A DNA stretch of 64,000 nt from Fulvia fulva (taxonomy: Eukaryota > Ascomycota > Dothideomycetes > Mycosphaerellales > Mycosphaerellaceae): the NCBI RefSeq assembly GCF_020509005.1, contig NC_063014.1:3968001-4032000 (forward strand), in the 5' to 3' direction. A program made the position numbers and the translations under genes. This document shows, in pieces, positions 23,301-33,007 of this stretch (positions are counted from its first letter, which is position 1; each line of letters opens with the position of its first letter). The notes beneath the pieces were generated by a model, which was not told the origin of the DNA, searched no databases, and was given only the letters and a program-made list of their open reading frames with translations.

Positions 23301-25084
23301 TGAATACATTCGAGTTTCTCGGGGTCCATCTCGATGCCGTCAGGGGTTATGATTAGCCCAAGATACTTCACCTTCTGTTGGTGGAATTCGCTTTTGTCGA
23401 TGTCCACTGTAAGTCCTGCATCGCGTAGCTTGGTGAGAACCTTCCGCACGTGTTCAATGTGCTCCTCCAAGGTGTCACTGAAGATAAGTACGTCATCCAG
23501 GTAGGCCGACACAAAGTCGTCTAGGTGTTCTTGCAAGACCTTGTTGATGTATGATTGGAACGATGCTGGTCCGTTGCACAAGCCGAATGGCAACACTAGA
23601 CACTCGTAGATGCCGTATCGTGTCGCAAACGCTGTCAACCACTCGTGCCCTTCAGCTATCCGTAACTTGTTGAAGGCTGCTACAATGTCCAGCTTTGTGA
23701 AGTACTTCTTGCCGTGCATGCGGTTGAGCGTCTCTTGTATCAAGGGAATCGGATACCGGTTCTTGATAGTGATCGCATTCAATCCTCTGTAGTCGATACA
23801 AACACGCAGCCCACCTCCAGGCTTACGTACCACTAGCACTGGTGCAGGAGACTGGTTCGTCTTTTGCCCTGCTTTCCGCACCTTCCCTTCAGATGTTTGC
23901 TCGTCTAGCCATTTTTTAACTGCCTCGTTCTCCTTCTCAGCTAGGCCGTAGGGCTTGCGGTATGGTGGCTCTTGTGGACCATCAGGCTTAATGTGAATCT
24001 CATGATCTACGCCTAGTCGGTGAGGTGGGAGTCCTTCATGATCCTTAGCTGAGAAAGCGTCCGCAATATCGTGGTACATTGGCGGCAACTTCTCCTTCGG
24101 GTTGTGATTGAACTGCTTGTTCAAGAATTGGTCCAGATCATCAGCAGCCATTGCACTCAGCTTAAGCTCTCCGCCGTCGCTCTCACGCCTAGTGGGCATG
24201 ATGTAGAAGCACTCAGCCCCAGGCCGGTGCGCGTACATCCCCCACGCGCGTTGAGAAACGCCCTGGCAGTCCACTTCTTCATCGTCTATGTCTTCCAGGT
24301 CATATGATGAGGCATTCAGCTCTGCTCCTCCTGCTGTGAAGCTCGCTACATCTCCAGTGAAGGGCTCTGGTCCGTACCGTACTGGTGCCTGCTTCTTCTT
24401 CTCGCGGTGGTTCAGGGATTGCACTGTTGTCGGTGTCTTATTCTGTAGACAGTGACCAAAGCAGTAATCCGACCTGAATGCCACCTCGCCTGTCTCCCAG
24501 AAGATGTTTGGGTTGTGCGCTGTAAGCCACGGCAGGCCAAAGACGATGTCGTATTCGAGGTCGGTGACGTAGCATAACATTTGCTCGTGATGATCGCCTA
24601 TGACTACGTCTACAGGGGCCGCGTGTGTAATCTGCCGCGCAGTGGCCGTTCCATCTCCCAGTGTTAGTCGTCGGCTTTGCGTCAAAGGGATCAGGGGTAT
24701 TGTGTATTTGCGTGTGAATTTCCAGTCAAGAAAGAGAGAGGTGGAAGCAGAATCTACAAGGCCTCGAGCCTTTCTCTGTTGTATCATTACGGGTAACACT
24801 ATGTGAGGGTACACAGCTGGCTGTTGCTTATCCAGTGCGCATGCCGATATCTTAAGCTCCTCACTATAGTCTGTTACCGTCTCTTGCGTTCCGTGTCTCT
24901 CAATCTCATGCTCTTTCTGTCCTAGGAAGTTCGGGTGACCGCTGTCTACCACGCTTAGGCAGCGGTCGTGCCATTTCCCTGCCGCGGATCGGCGGCTAGG
25001 GAACTGAGGTTCGCGTTCGGATTCGGCGTGGTATTGCGTGGACGCGGTGGGCGATAGTCGCCATCGTACCCATACATTGGGCAT
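20288..25084 (-). CDS. pol: A1 Pol polyprotein: protease, RT, RNase H, integrase, chromodomain
   Basis: Pol copies the element RNA into DNA and inserts it. Domains in order, numbered from the start of the open frame: aspartic protease with D-S-A at 111-113 (usual form DSG/DTG); RT with Y-L-D-D at 528-531; RNase H at about 680-780 with Y-T-D-H-K-N-L-E-Y-F; integrase HHCC zinc finger at about 955-1010; integrase core with A-V-D-F near 1028, S-D-R-G in between and Q-S-E-R near 1128; chromodomain at about 1348-1415 (W-Y-K-V-K-W-A-G-Y); then a tail of about 180 residues that crosses the polypurine tract and ends inside the 3' LTR. The first Met of the open frame lies inside gag and is not a likely start. 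Pol is in the -1 frame and probably begins by frameshift at K37, giving a Gag-Pol of about 2264 residues. The chromodomain places it among the chromoviruses, where it is thought to guide integration to marked chromatin. Confidence 0.95.
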   Translation of the reverse strand: MPNVWVRWRLSPTASTQYHAESEREPQFPSRRSAAGKWHDRCLSVVDSGHPNFLGQKEHEIERHGTQETVTDYSEELKISACALDKQQPAVYPHIVLPVMIQQRKARGLVDSASTSLFLDWKFTRKYTIPLIPLTQSRRLTLGDGTATARQITHAAPVDVVIGDHHEQMLCYVTDLEYDIVFGLPWLTAHNPNIFWETGEVAFRSDYCFGHCLQNKTPTTVQSLNHREKKKQAPVRYGPEPFTGDVASFTAGGAELNASSYDLEDIDDEEVDCQGVSQRAWGMYAHRPGAECFYIMPTRRESDGGELKLSAMAADDLDQFLNKQFNHNPKEKLPPMYHDIADAFSAKDHEGLPPHRLGVDHEIHIKPDGPQEPPYRKPYGLAEKENEAVKKWLDEQTSEGKVRKAGQKTNQSPAPVLVVRKPGGGLRVCIDYRGLNAITIKNRYPIPLIQETLNRMHGKKYFTKLDIVAAFNKLRIAEGHEWLTAFATRYGIYECLVLPFGLCNGPASFQSYINKVLQEHLDDFVSAYLDDVLIFSDTLEEHIEHVRKVLTKLRDAGLTVDIDKSEFHQQKVKYLGLIITPDGIEMDPEKLECIQTWEAPENLKDVQAFLGFANFYRRFIEAFSRIAAPLTNLTKSDGPSNHKNRRIQWSLDCQRAFDNLKAAFSKAGMLAHYVPGRETVIETDSSDFVNAGVLSQYDENGVLHPVAFYSKKLSPQECNYEIYDKELLAIIKAFEEWRPELACEADDEDSQPVKIYTDHKNLEYFMTTKQLNRRQARWAEFLSQFNFKIIYRPGLQGTKPDSLTRRSQDLPQGVDDPRNQHQHQTLLPPKRFLKIASLQATVEDAPEEEEPVPLNPEAEEFMPTERDAPTEQPATRESQREAELEYRMSTAYVTDNELKTAIKDLQKDRTPTLLQRAKIHPAHCKVDGDLLYVRNQYDGWSLWVPNDQALQTRIIKINHDAPAAGHPGRARTYELVAREFYWPGLARSVRRYTANCRTCRTTKSLHSQPLGLLQPLPVPDRPWKHIAVDFVVGLPDSTLDGMVYNNIMTVTDRLTKEVELIPIGAMTAQNTARLFLKHVFCRRGFPDTITSDRGKQWVATFWKKLCKMLRTNRKLSSSYHPETDGQSERTNQAMEQYLRMFTNEAQDDWAEWLCLAQFAINNHLSETTGVSPFYATLGYNPEFIERVDLNAGKEGGLTTLQRLDARSAETFVRRICELHKHLQENMRMSQALQAEAANRHRSIPPDYKVGDWVYLSTKNIRTTRPSKKLDRRYAGPYQITEVMPARLSYRLKLSDALVGLDNCFHTSLLQRADHPDFPPLEGQHLAPPPPITIEPDTTEADAAADVVAAPTHMYEVEKILDMYTRKRAGKVKKGHKRKVDTWYKVKWAGYQNEEDGETWQPAEDMLEHAAAAVADFHHNRPELSTPVGFAAPSDWSLPATEILGLNSIRVIPKDTVTNESPRALPLIESAPHIFDTRVEPTEPAMIPNFGHKDHTRVRAEDRLRSGASQLTRQHVSRRKPVEDSLDRANAMLSDDDRALEDDSAFARSWSSTGKWPHKVNNAQRTEACFGRGGTVTGSPRPLTVAASARLNRGPSASG
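20364..20380 (-). promoter_or_regulatory. A1 polypurine tract
   Basis: Reading on the minus strand, TTTTGGGAGGGGGGTAC abuts the 3' LTR. This is the usual primer site for second-strand synthesis. It lies within the pol frame. A similar tract sits at the Gypsy-D LTR (62315-62330). Confidence 0.85.
24937..24979 (-). promoter_or_regulatory. Candidate -1 ribosomal frameshift signal between gag and pol
   Basis: On the minus strand the heptamer G-GGA-AAT (24973-24979) sits in the gag reading phase required of X-XXY-YYZ slippery sites. After a 5-nt spacer an 8-bp stem follows: GACCGCTG (24960-24967) pairs perfectly with CAGCGGTC (24937-24944) around a 15-nt loop that holds the gag stop codon (24955-24957). 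Slipping back one base joins Gag residue 703 to Pol W38. The phase, spacer and stem are seen in the sequence; frameshifting itself is inferred. Confidence 0.8.
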
Positions 25085-27081
25085 TCAGGGTTGGTCGACA
25101 CGTGAGAACCTGTACGGCAGCGGTAGCACTTACCCTGCTTCTTAAGGTCTTCGCGCTGCTCACGGTTGAGCGTAGGCAGGTTCTGTAGATGTGTCGGCAG
25201 ATCCTCCTTCTTCTTGGTACCAGCGTACTGTAGTGGGCGCTGTACCAAGGCACCTGCTACACCGGCAGCGGCACTAGCAACTGCGTTGCCGTTGTTCTGG
25301 TTGTTCTGGCCGCCATTGCTGTTCGAGTTGCCATTGCCCCGGGGGCGCTCCTTCTGCGGGTATAGTCGATCTGTCTCGTAGAAACTCTCGTCCAGTGCGG
25401 TGCACTCCTCGATAACGTCTTGCATGCTGTCTAGGCGGCGGTCGACTTCGCGGTCGCCGAAGGTCTTGATGAAGTACTTGCGGTTCAGTCGGTTACGGAA
25501 CAGCATGAGCTCGGTCTCATCGGTCCATGACATCCAGGCGCGCAACTTCGAGTAGCGGGCATGGAAGGCTACAAAGGTTTCGCCTTGTTCTTGCTTGCAG
25601 GTAGCAATGTCAACCATAGCCTTGGTTCCCTCATTGCGTGTGCCATATTGGCGTGTCATCCAGTCTAATAACTCTTCTCCAGTCTTGAACTCGTTGAAGG
25701 ACTGCTGTCCAGGCACAGGGATCCTCGGCTTGATGCTTCGCTGAGGATCACCTTGTGTCCACCCATACACGAAGCGCAGACCATCTGCCTCAGTGCGGAA
25801 GGTTGCTACAGTCAGCTTTAGGAGAACACTGCTGTACCAGCTGTCGAAATTGGGGTCGTCATCGTTCTTGAAGTGCTTAGGGTCGGGCACACCCTTGCCG
25901 ATCTCCATGCCGCGAGTGAGGGTGCGGTCAATGGTGAAGAGACGTTCTGGAAGGTCAACCAGTGGTGTCTGGGTGCGGGTGTTGCGCATTCTCGAGTCAC
26001 GACTGTTGTTGGGTCCTGGTCGCGGACGGTCGTTGTCACGTCCTCGGCCATTGTCGCCACGGTCATCGTCGTCTCCATCGTTATCGTTATCACCACCACC
26101 GCCACCGCCCCCTCCGCCAGCAGCTTCGCGATACCTACGCAATAGCTGCTCGAGTGAGGTCTCGCGTGGGCGGGAACGAGAGGGTCGGCGGCCTGAGCGG
26201 CCCCTACCTCCGTTCTGTGTGGTGTCTCCTGCCTCAAGCCGAGCCTTCAGGTCATCGACTTCTTGTTGTAGGGCCTGGTTCTTCGCCTCAGCATCTTGTG
26301 CCTTCTTCTTCTCCTTCTCGCAGATCTCGCTGAACTGCTTGCACAGGTTGTTGGCTTCCTTGTATTTCTTCCCCAGCTCTTGCAACTTAGCTGGGTCGCA
26401 ATCCTTCTTGCTCTTGAGATCTGCTGCCATTTTCTGTGTGACAAGCTCTTCACTTCGCAGCATCTTGTAGATGCGGTCGTATTCGGTGTACAGCGTGGTG
26501 TACTGGGTGTTCTGGAGGTCGTTGGCTCGCTCCATTACATCGAGTTGTCTGCCCTTAGTAATTGCCGTGTTGACTGCTTGTAGCACGAAGTCGTGGGTGG
26601 TCTTCGGGTGTTGGGATGCAAGGGTCGTGAGGTTGTCTGGGGTGACATTCTGGTATTCGGATGCGAGAATGTGTTCTGCCTCGTCGAGTGATAGATACAC
26701 CTCGTCTGGGTCGCCGCCTGGGTTCTCTTCGAGCTTGAACTCGAACAGTTCTGTAAAGTCAATCTCACCACCTTCTTCTCGCTCGAAGGCCTTCTGGTAA
26801 GCTTTATCAATCTCTTGTTGTAGCGCGACACCGGTGTCTACTGTGACCCGCCGGTTGTCGTCCTGTGTCTGACTCTGAGGAAAAGAGGAGAGGTCGGGGA
26901 AAAGAGATGTGCGCTGCTTGCTTTTGCCCTTAGGCTTAGGTGGCGGTCGCATGCCGCCGTTCGCTGTTTGTGAAGTCATGTTGTCTGGGTTCGGGGGAGG
27001 CGTGACGGTGCCTGTATCCTGACTGTCTACGAGCGCGCGACCACCTGCTGATGGTGTCGCCGCGTTGCGTTCTCTAGGCAT
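24955..27081 (-). CDS. gag: A1 Gag, 708 residues
   Basis: Gag forms the particle that packages element RNA. Visible parts: a Pro/Lys-rich start; an acidic stretch; a likely coiled coil at about 210-275 rich in Lys, Glu and Gln; an Arg/Ser-rich and Gly/Asp-rich low-complexity stretch at about 285-365 with a run of nine Gly; a Ty3-type capsid-like region at about 385-570 (F-D-S-W-Y near its start, Q-G-E-T-F-V-A-F further on); and one zinc knuckle at 652-667. The knuckle spacing is CX2CX4HX6C, two residues longer than the usual CX2CX4HX4C. The chosen Met at 27081 gives a leader of 136 nt after the 5' LTR. The last 130 nt overlap pol in the -1 frame. Codons and dinucleotides are normal, unlike every neighbour. 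Confidence 0.93.
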   Translation of the reverse strand: MPRERNAATPSAGGRALVDSQDTGTVTPPPNPDNMTSQTANGGMRPPPKPKGKSKQRTSLFPDLSSFPQSQTQDDNRRVTVDTGVALQQEIDKAYQKAFEREEGGEIDFTELFEFKLEENPGGDPDEVYLSLDEAEHILASEYQNVTPDNLTTLASQHPKTTHDFVLQAVNTAITKGRQLDVMERANDLQNTQYTTLYTEYDRIYKMLRSEELVTQKMAADLKSKKDCDPAKLQELGKKYKEANNLCKQFSEICEKEKKKAQDAEAKNQALQQEVDDLKARLEAGDTTQNGGRGRSGRRPSRSRPRETSLEQLLRRYREAAGGGGGGGGGDNDNDGDDDDRGDNGRGRDNDRPRPGPNNSRDSRMRNTRTQTPLVDLPERLFTIDRTLTRGMEIGKGVPDPKHFKNDDDPNFDSWYSSVLLKLTVATFRTEADGLRFVYGWTQGDPQRSIKPRIPVPGQQSFNEFKTGEELLDWMTRQYGTRNEGTKAMVDIATCKQEQGETFVAFHARYSKLRAWMSWTDETELMLFRNRLNRKYFIKTFGDREVDRRLDSMQDVIEECTALDESFYETDRLYPQKERPRGNGNSNSNGGQNNQNNGNAVASAAAGVAGALVQRPLQYAGTKKKEDLPTHLQNLPTLNREQREDLKKQGKCYRCRTGSHVSTNPECPMYGYDGDYRPPRPRNTTPNPNANLSSLAADPRQGNGTTAA

Positions 27082-27206
27082 CTGCGCGCTGTGCGCCTTA
27101 CCGTGTTCTGTGTTCTGATGCGGCTCTGCGCGTTCTCGAGTTCTGCGGTTCTGTCTGTTCCTGTTGTTACGCGTCCCTTACCTAGATCCGCGATCTGGGT
27201 AGTAAG

Positions 27207-27215
27207 GTAGAACAA
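27207..27215 (-). promoter_or_regulatory. A1 primer-binding site, probably self-primed
   Basis: The minus-strand sequence TTGTTCTAC starts 2 nt after the 5' LTR. It is exactly complementary to GTAGAACAA inside the same LTR (27259-27267), while no TGG start typical of a tRNA primer is present. This resembles Tf1, in which the 5' end of the element RNA folds back and primes first-strand synthesis. If so, the transcript should start at about 27267. Confidence 0.6.
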
Positions 27216-27217
27216 AC

Positions 27218-27401
27218 TGTAAGGGCGCGCGTACCATAGGGTCCGAATGAGATAGTTGTTGTTCTACGAAGCTACGAAAGAGGAGCGCGAGGCGCGGCGA
27301 AGTTATAAAGTAAAGCCAAGCCGCGCTAACCCGATGCAGAAGGTCCGCGGTTCAGCCGGGCCGACGCAGCTACAGTGAGGGGTCGCGGGCTGCCCGTGAC
27401 A
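27218..27401 (-). repeat. A1 5' LTR (184 bp)
   Basis: Identical by eye to the 3' LTR. It carries the promoter of the element; no TATA box can be named with confidence. The predicted RNA start at about 27267 leaves about 50 nt of R-U5 before the LTR end. Confidence 0.97.
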
Positions 27402-27583
27402 CTTACTACTAATACCGGTACCGGTAACTAGCTTATTTTCTAACCGGCCTTACGTACCTAACCTTCTAAAGTCTATTCGAGTAACTATTTCTTAAGGGCT
27501 TTATTCTCCTTCTCGGCTAGTCCGTATAGCTTTCGATATAGCGGTTCTTAAGGTATATCGGGTTTAATATAAATCGCGTAGTC
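27402..27583 (-). pseudogene. Gypsy-A2 pol fragment between A1 and Copia-1
   Basis: It begins with the right CTTAC duplication of A1 and matches the region of A1 pol just upstream of RT (about 23825-24004). It ends with TAGTC, the target duplicated by Copia-1. Confidence 0.85.
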
Positions 27584-27817
27584 TATTAAATAGGTACGAG
27601 TTACGTAGTAGTAGAAGACGGCGGACTATACGAAAGAGGAAGATGGACCTAATAGGATAGCGTATATCTATATATAGTATCGCCGGTATTAGTATAGGTA
27701 GATACTAGGTGTCCGGATGTTTACTAGCCTATAGGCTAGTAGACCCTAGTTACGTAATCTAGTTATATAATACACCTACACCTATATACTTGTCCTACGG
27801 CCTATATGTTCTTAATA
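27584..27817 (-). repeat. Copia-1 3' LTR (234 bp)
   Basis: Aligns with 33008-33241 with scattered substitutions. TSD TAGTC lies immediately left. Confidence 0.9.
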
Positions 27818-30800
27818 CTCCTACTTAGGCCATATAGTCTCCTATAATCCCTTTACGTAAGCTAGAGCTACCTTATAAAGTTTTAGAACTACTAGCTATT
27901 AAGGGGCTTTATTAACCTATTAGTAGCTATGTCCTTTATATAGTAGTAGTCTACTACAATCTTCTTCTACTACTAGAGATGTCTAACATAGTTATATATA
28001 ACATCAATATGCTTTGACCTTTATTCCTACCCCTAAGCGTTAGGATAATAGTAGGGTACCCCCCCTCTAAAGAGCTTGTACGTATTTACTTACGCCTCTC
28101 CGTTGATACTTGATTCGGATTAGATATATAGGCATCTTTAATAAGTGTCAAAGCGGCTTAGTTGTTACCTATAAGCTGAACTAGCCTTAGCTCGTTAATA
28201 GTGCCCTTGCTTACCCTTATACTCGGCTAGAAAGAGCTCTTTCCTACTAGTTCTAGGCACCCTATTTCCCTAAGGACAGTAGTAAGAAATTGTGACTACT
28301 TTACGGCTACGTTTATAGCTATAAACTCAGCTTCTATTATTAATGTTATAATAGACTTCTGCTTCCTACTTATCTAGGACATAGGTGATCTATAAAGGAA
28401 CTATACGTATCCTAGAATTAAGACTCTATCCACTTTGTCTATAGCGTAGTTAGAGTCCGAGTATCCCTAGAGATTGCCCCCTCCCTTTCTATATATAAGA
28501 CCTAGGTCTAGGTACGACCGTAGGTATCGGGAGAGCTTCTTTAAAGCCTTTATATACTACTACGAGAGATTAGCAATCTATAAGCTAATTCTTCTAAGGG
28601 GGAATACTAAGTCTAGCCTTATTATTGTCATTAGCTATATCTAGGTACTATTATAGCTCTAGTAATCCTGTTTGTTACACCTCTTATCTATAGGAGCCGT
28701 AGGTACTAAATGCTCGTAGCTCTCTATAGGTGAGTAGGTTAGCGTAGCCTTCCCTCTAGCTATGTTTATCTTAGCTAAGTTAGCGTAGACATAGTGTCCT
28801 TAATTAAGCTTCAAAGTGCCTTAGGACCTGTCTCTTATAATCCTTATTCTAAGGATCTTTATAGGTTCACTAAGATCTTTAATCTTAAACACTTTTCTAA
28901 GCTTAGCCTTAAACTACTAAACATCTAATAGCTTCGGAGCTATAATAGGTATATTATCTATATAGGTAAGGACTATAAGGTCTCTATCCGTATAGATAAG
29001 TAGGCATAGATCTACCTAGGACTAGGTAAATCTAATCTTCTCTAGCTTCGTAACACAGAGCTTGTTCTAGTCTCTAGCTGCTTACTTAAGCCTATAAAGG
29101 CTTCGTAGGACCTTAAACACTATGTTTAGAGGTGCTTTAACTCCTAGGGGTGGGATTATATAGATGTCTTTAAGAAGGCTACTTTAGGTAAAAGCATTAT
29201 TCATATCTACTAGGTGCATCTCGAGATCTCTCTTATACACTACTACTGTAAATACTCGGAGAGTATTATGTCTAATAGTAGGTGTAAAGGTCTCTTCGAA
29301 GTCAACCCTATATTTCTATAAAAACCCTCTTATAACTAGTCTTGCCTTAAACTTCTTAATAGCTCTACTAATCATTCTTTTTATATCAAAGATCTACCTA
29401 GAAGTAATTAGATTCGTACCCTTTGGCGGTACAACTACGCCCTAGGTGTTATTACTTACTAAGGTAATAAGTTCGTTCTCGATTACCTCTCTCTATATAT
29501 ATCCCTATTCGGGGTCTCCTACGGCTACCTTATAGGACTTTAGGATTAGCACTTCCTACTAATAGGCTATAGCCTGCCTAATAGTAGCAAATGTATGTTC
29601 TTCTACGTCGTTTGGAATCTCCTCTACCTAGCTTATTATAGAGTCTAGATAGAACATCTAGGCAATAAGAGCCTTATAGTATTTAGCCTTATACTCTTTA
29701 GAGTTATTATCTCCGTCCCCTCTTAACCTCTTGTTGCCTATAACCTAAGGTGGCGCTAGGTGTTCGGATAGGTCGAACTAAACGACATCTTCTTTTTCTT
29801 TTATTAGAGTACCCTAATCTCTAAACTTCTAGTATTCCCTAGTATCCTTTAGGGGAGGGGGAAGCTATATAAACAGCGGTTACTATAGTGTTAATGACTT
29901 AGGTAGGTTCTGTATAGATCCACCGTTATCGGCCTTCGATAGTGTTAAAACCGCCTTAATATTTTCTCCTAGCCTTCGTAACGGTGTCTCTAATAGTCCC
30001 CTATCGGAAAATTTCGTCCTAAAGGGCTTCCTCCTAATAGGATTACGCTATAGCGCTCGACTCGGCTAGTTAGTAAAGGTGATACTAAGATCTATATCTC
30101 CCCCCTTCTTATTCTTAAACTAGTCGACGTGACTATACGCTTTTATAGCTTTTATATCGGGATCCTAAAACAGCTATTGTTTTATAGTGTTTTCTAAGTA
30201 GCCTATAAACACGGCTTCTTTTCCTCGGTTTATTAACTTGTCTCTCCTCAAGCCTTAAGGTTAGGCTCTTAGGTCTATATAGACTATAGCTTTGTATCCC
30301 TAGACGCGGAAATTGTCGACTAACGGTATTTAGCTAGTAAAGGCTTCTTCTAGTAAAAGAGCAATACTATTAATGATCGGACTATTAGGTAGTTTGTTTC
30401 TGATTATAGTCTGTACTTACAAAGCTTCTAGCTAGAACTTGACTAGTATACTAGAGTCTTTAAGTATAGCCCGGACTATATTCTTAGAGGCTTAAATTGA
30501 CCTTTCTATAGGTCTATTTTAAAGAGAGTTGTAGGCATTAGTTGTGTCTATCTAAGTACTAAACTCCTTCTCCTACTCTTTTAGTAAGGCGAGAATTTCC
30601 TTTATACTATTACTACGGATCGTAGACAGAAAGGACCTTGACTACCGTTCTACCTAGACCTTCTAATCCCGTAGGGCTATAGGAGCGTCGCTCCTAGCCT
30701 TTAAAGGGATTACCTACTTCTTCCTAGAGAAGTTGTCTATAATCTTAAGCTAATATTTATATCCTAGCCTAGAGACTACGCCCTAAAAAGGCCTATAGAT

Positions 30801-33007
30801 GTCAATAGAGATAAGGGCTAGCCTTTCCCCTTTCCTCTCTATAGTAGGTCCTTTGAACTTCCTTATATTTATAATGGAGCAGACCTTGTAGTTCTAGTGT
30901 TTAGAAGGAACAGGAATAGGATCTTTCTTATTAGTAACTCTATATAGGTTTCTTAGTAGTCCCTTGCTAAGGTGTATACATCTTCTATACTATAGCTCTT
31001 ACTAATTTTTGGACTTAGTATTAGCTATAGCGGTACCGTTACGTTCTTAAGAGAGTATACTAGTATACTATAGCTTAAGAATTTCCGAGATAGAGTAGAT
31101 AAACGGTACTCCTCCTCGAAGTTTAGTCTAGACAACGGGTTCACTAGATAAGGATTTTAGGGTGAAACTAGGTAGTTAGATAGCAAACTGTTAGCTAAAC
31201 TAATTCTACGAAACAAGACTAACTCTAAGGCTAGGAACAAACAGGACATTTTCTAAGACAATTTGCTTTCTAGAAAGACTACCTATTACTACACTTCCTA
31301 TATATATAGCTTGTAGATAGCCACCCCTAACCTTAATCCACTTCCTCTTCTAAAGAGGCTTTAGTGTCCTAAATAGTGAATCTTAGTCAGTCATATATAA
31401 TAATGTATAATAGTTAAGCAACTACTCGGACGAGGGGTACTTACCTTTAGCTTCTATAGTAGAATAGGCAACCTTATTAACATTATTATCTTCTAATAGT
31501 ATCTTAGAGTCTGATACGTCTTCCTAGGTCGTATAGGCCCTTATAGGCTTCTTACTAGAGGAGGCCTTTGGCTTGCGGGTCTCCTTTATCTGCTTTATAA
31601 GGTCCATTATTACCTTAAGGACATTACGAAGAATTAGTAATAATGACCTCCTACGAGGTAGTAACGGTTGTCTCTTAGTAGGGTAGGTAACCCTAGCTAG
31701 TTTGTCCTTGTTCCTAACAGCCTACTAAGCTATAGAAAGGTATAGGCACTTGCTTATAAAATGGTCACTATTATAGAGATAGTACGTAAGCTTGCCCTAG
31801 AAACCCTTCTTAGCGAATATAGCTGTCCCTTAATAAATCATTAATTCTTACTTCTCCCTAAGAATTATAAGAATGTCTTATAGTAAGAGATTTACCTAGG
31901 CATCAATTGCATCGCGAATTGAGCTAAATGAGTCTAGTAGAGCTACTAAGAGTTACTAGATCTTTCTGTCCTTAGTCTTAATGTCTTAGAACTAAGGCGA
32001 GATTGAAATAGCCCTCCTTATAATTAAGCTAAGCTCCTACTAGGCATTATCTATTGACTAGTCCTCTATTATTACGAAATTAGTATATTACTAAAGCAAA
32101 CTTCTTCTAGTAGCGAGAAGTCTTCTCTTATATTTAGCTTTAGCCTATTCCTATAACTCCTTCGTATACCGGATCTCGTATATTATCTCTTAGTTATCTA
32201 TCGACAGACAGATATATATCTTATATAGGGCCGTTATATTGTGCCGTCTGTACGATGCCTTCCTTATTACTTAATCTAAAGGAAGGGATAACTCCGATAA
32301 TATAGAGGGTGTCGCTATAAATAGGGTTATAGCGGGAATGTCCGTAATAATGTCTTCGAGGACCTAGTCGACCTGCTTTGATACTAGGTGTATTCTTATT
32401 AGCTTGAACTATATTTCGTAGTTCTCTCTTATTAGAATAGGTACTACTCTCTTTCTTATAAACCTAGTCTCGTTCTCTATTTTTTATAAGTTAAGGGACA
32501 GGTTAGCTACCCTAAGGTAAAAGGATGTATTCGGTCGTACGCGATCGGATCGAAATAGGATAAACCGAACGCGAGGTTAATAGCGGAGAGGATAGCTATC
32601 CGCCGGGAAGAGGAGGAAATTAGTCGGTAAGGATCGTGTTCCTAAGACACTATCTCGTATTAGTACTAAGACACTATAGCGTAACTCTCTTAGTAGAGGG
32701 GGTTTCTAAGACACTACGGCTCTCTTAGAATAAACAGTTAGTCGATACGAACGCGATGTCCGGGGAGCGACTCTTCTTAGTAAGCTCGCCTACTTGTCTA
32801 AGGTATTAGTATAGGCTCCCTAACTCGGAGTCTAATAGTGCCTTACTAGGCTCTTTTACGTCTTATATACACCTATAGCACGGCTATAGCTTCCTATATA
32901 AGGCGGGTGCGGCCTCTAGTCTACCTTCCTTTTGTTATAAAGAGGAATAACTCTAATACGACTTTGTCGAAGGTAAAATACCGAGTTACTAACCCGGGCT
33001 TATAACC
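27818..33007 (-). pseudogene. Copia-1 gag-pol, broken by RIP
   Basis: On the minus strand the order is gag (about 31900-32520), protease, integrase (about 30300-31400), RT and RNase H, which is Ty1/Copia order with integrase before RT. The RT site Y-I-D-N at 28953-28964 stands for YVDD: the second Asp became Asn. The RNase H motif G-Y-S-D-S-N-Y-A lies at about 28442-28470, matching the GYSDSDYA signature of Copia elements. Many TAG/TAA stops interrupt it, and no open frame reaches 60 codons. Domain limits are estimates. Confidence 0.8.

Larger units (their letters stand above)
20180..27401 (-). mobile_element. Gypsy-A1: intact chromovirus LTR retrotransposon
   Basis: The 7222-bp element has identical 184-bp LTRs, a 5-bp duplication, full-length gag and pol, polypurine tract and a candidate primer-binding site. 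It is the only part of the window with normal CpA/TpG use: I counted 13 such dinucleotides in 120 bp at 25321-25440, against 2 in 120 bp of A2 at 18001-18120. It lies inside A2, its own family, in the same orientation. Nothing seen would stop it from being active, although transcription cannot be judged from sequence. Confidence 0.97.

Noticed and set aside
25793..26470. 225-codon plus-strand frame, Arg/Ser- and Pro-rich
   Set aside because: It lies opposite the low-complexity and coiled-coil region of A1 gag; the Pro and Ser runs are the complement of the Gly, Asp and Arg codons there.
27027..27215. 62-codon minus-strand frame upstream of gag
   Set aside because: It covers the A1 leader and primer-binding site and overlaps the gag start in another frame; no support for translation.
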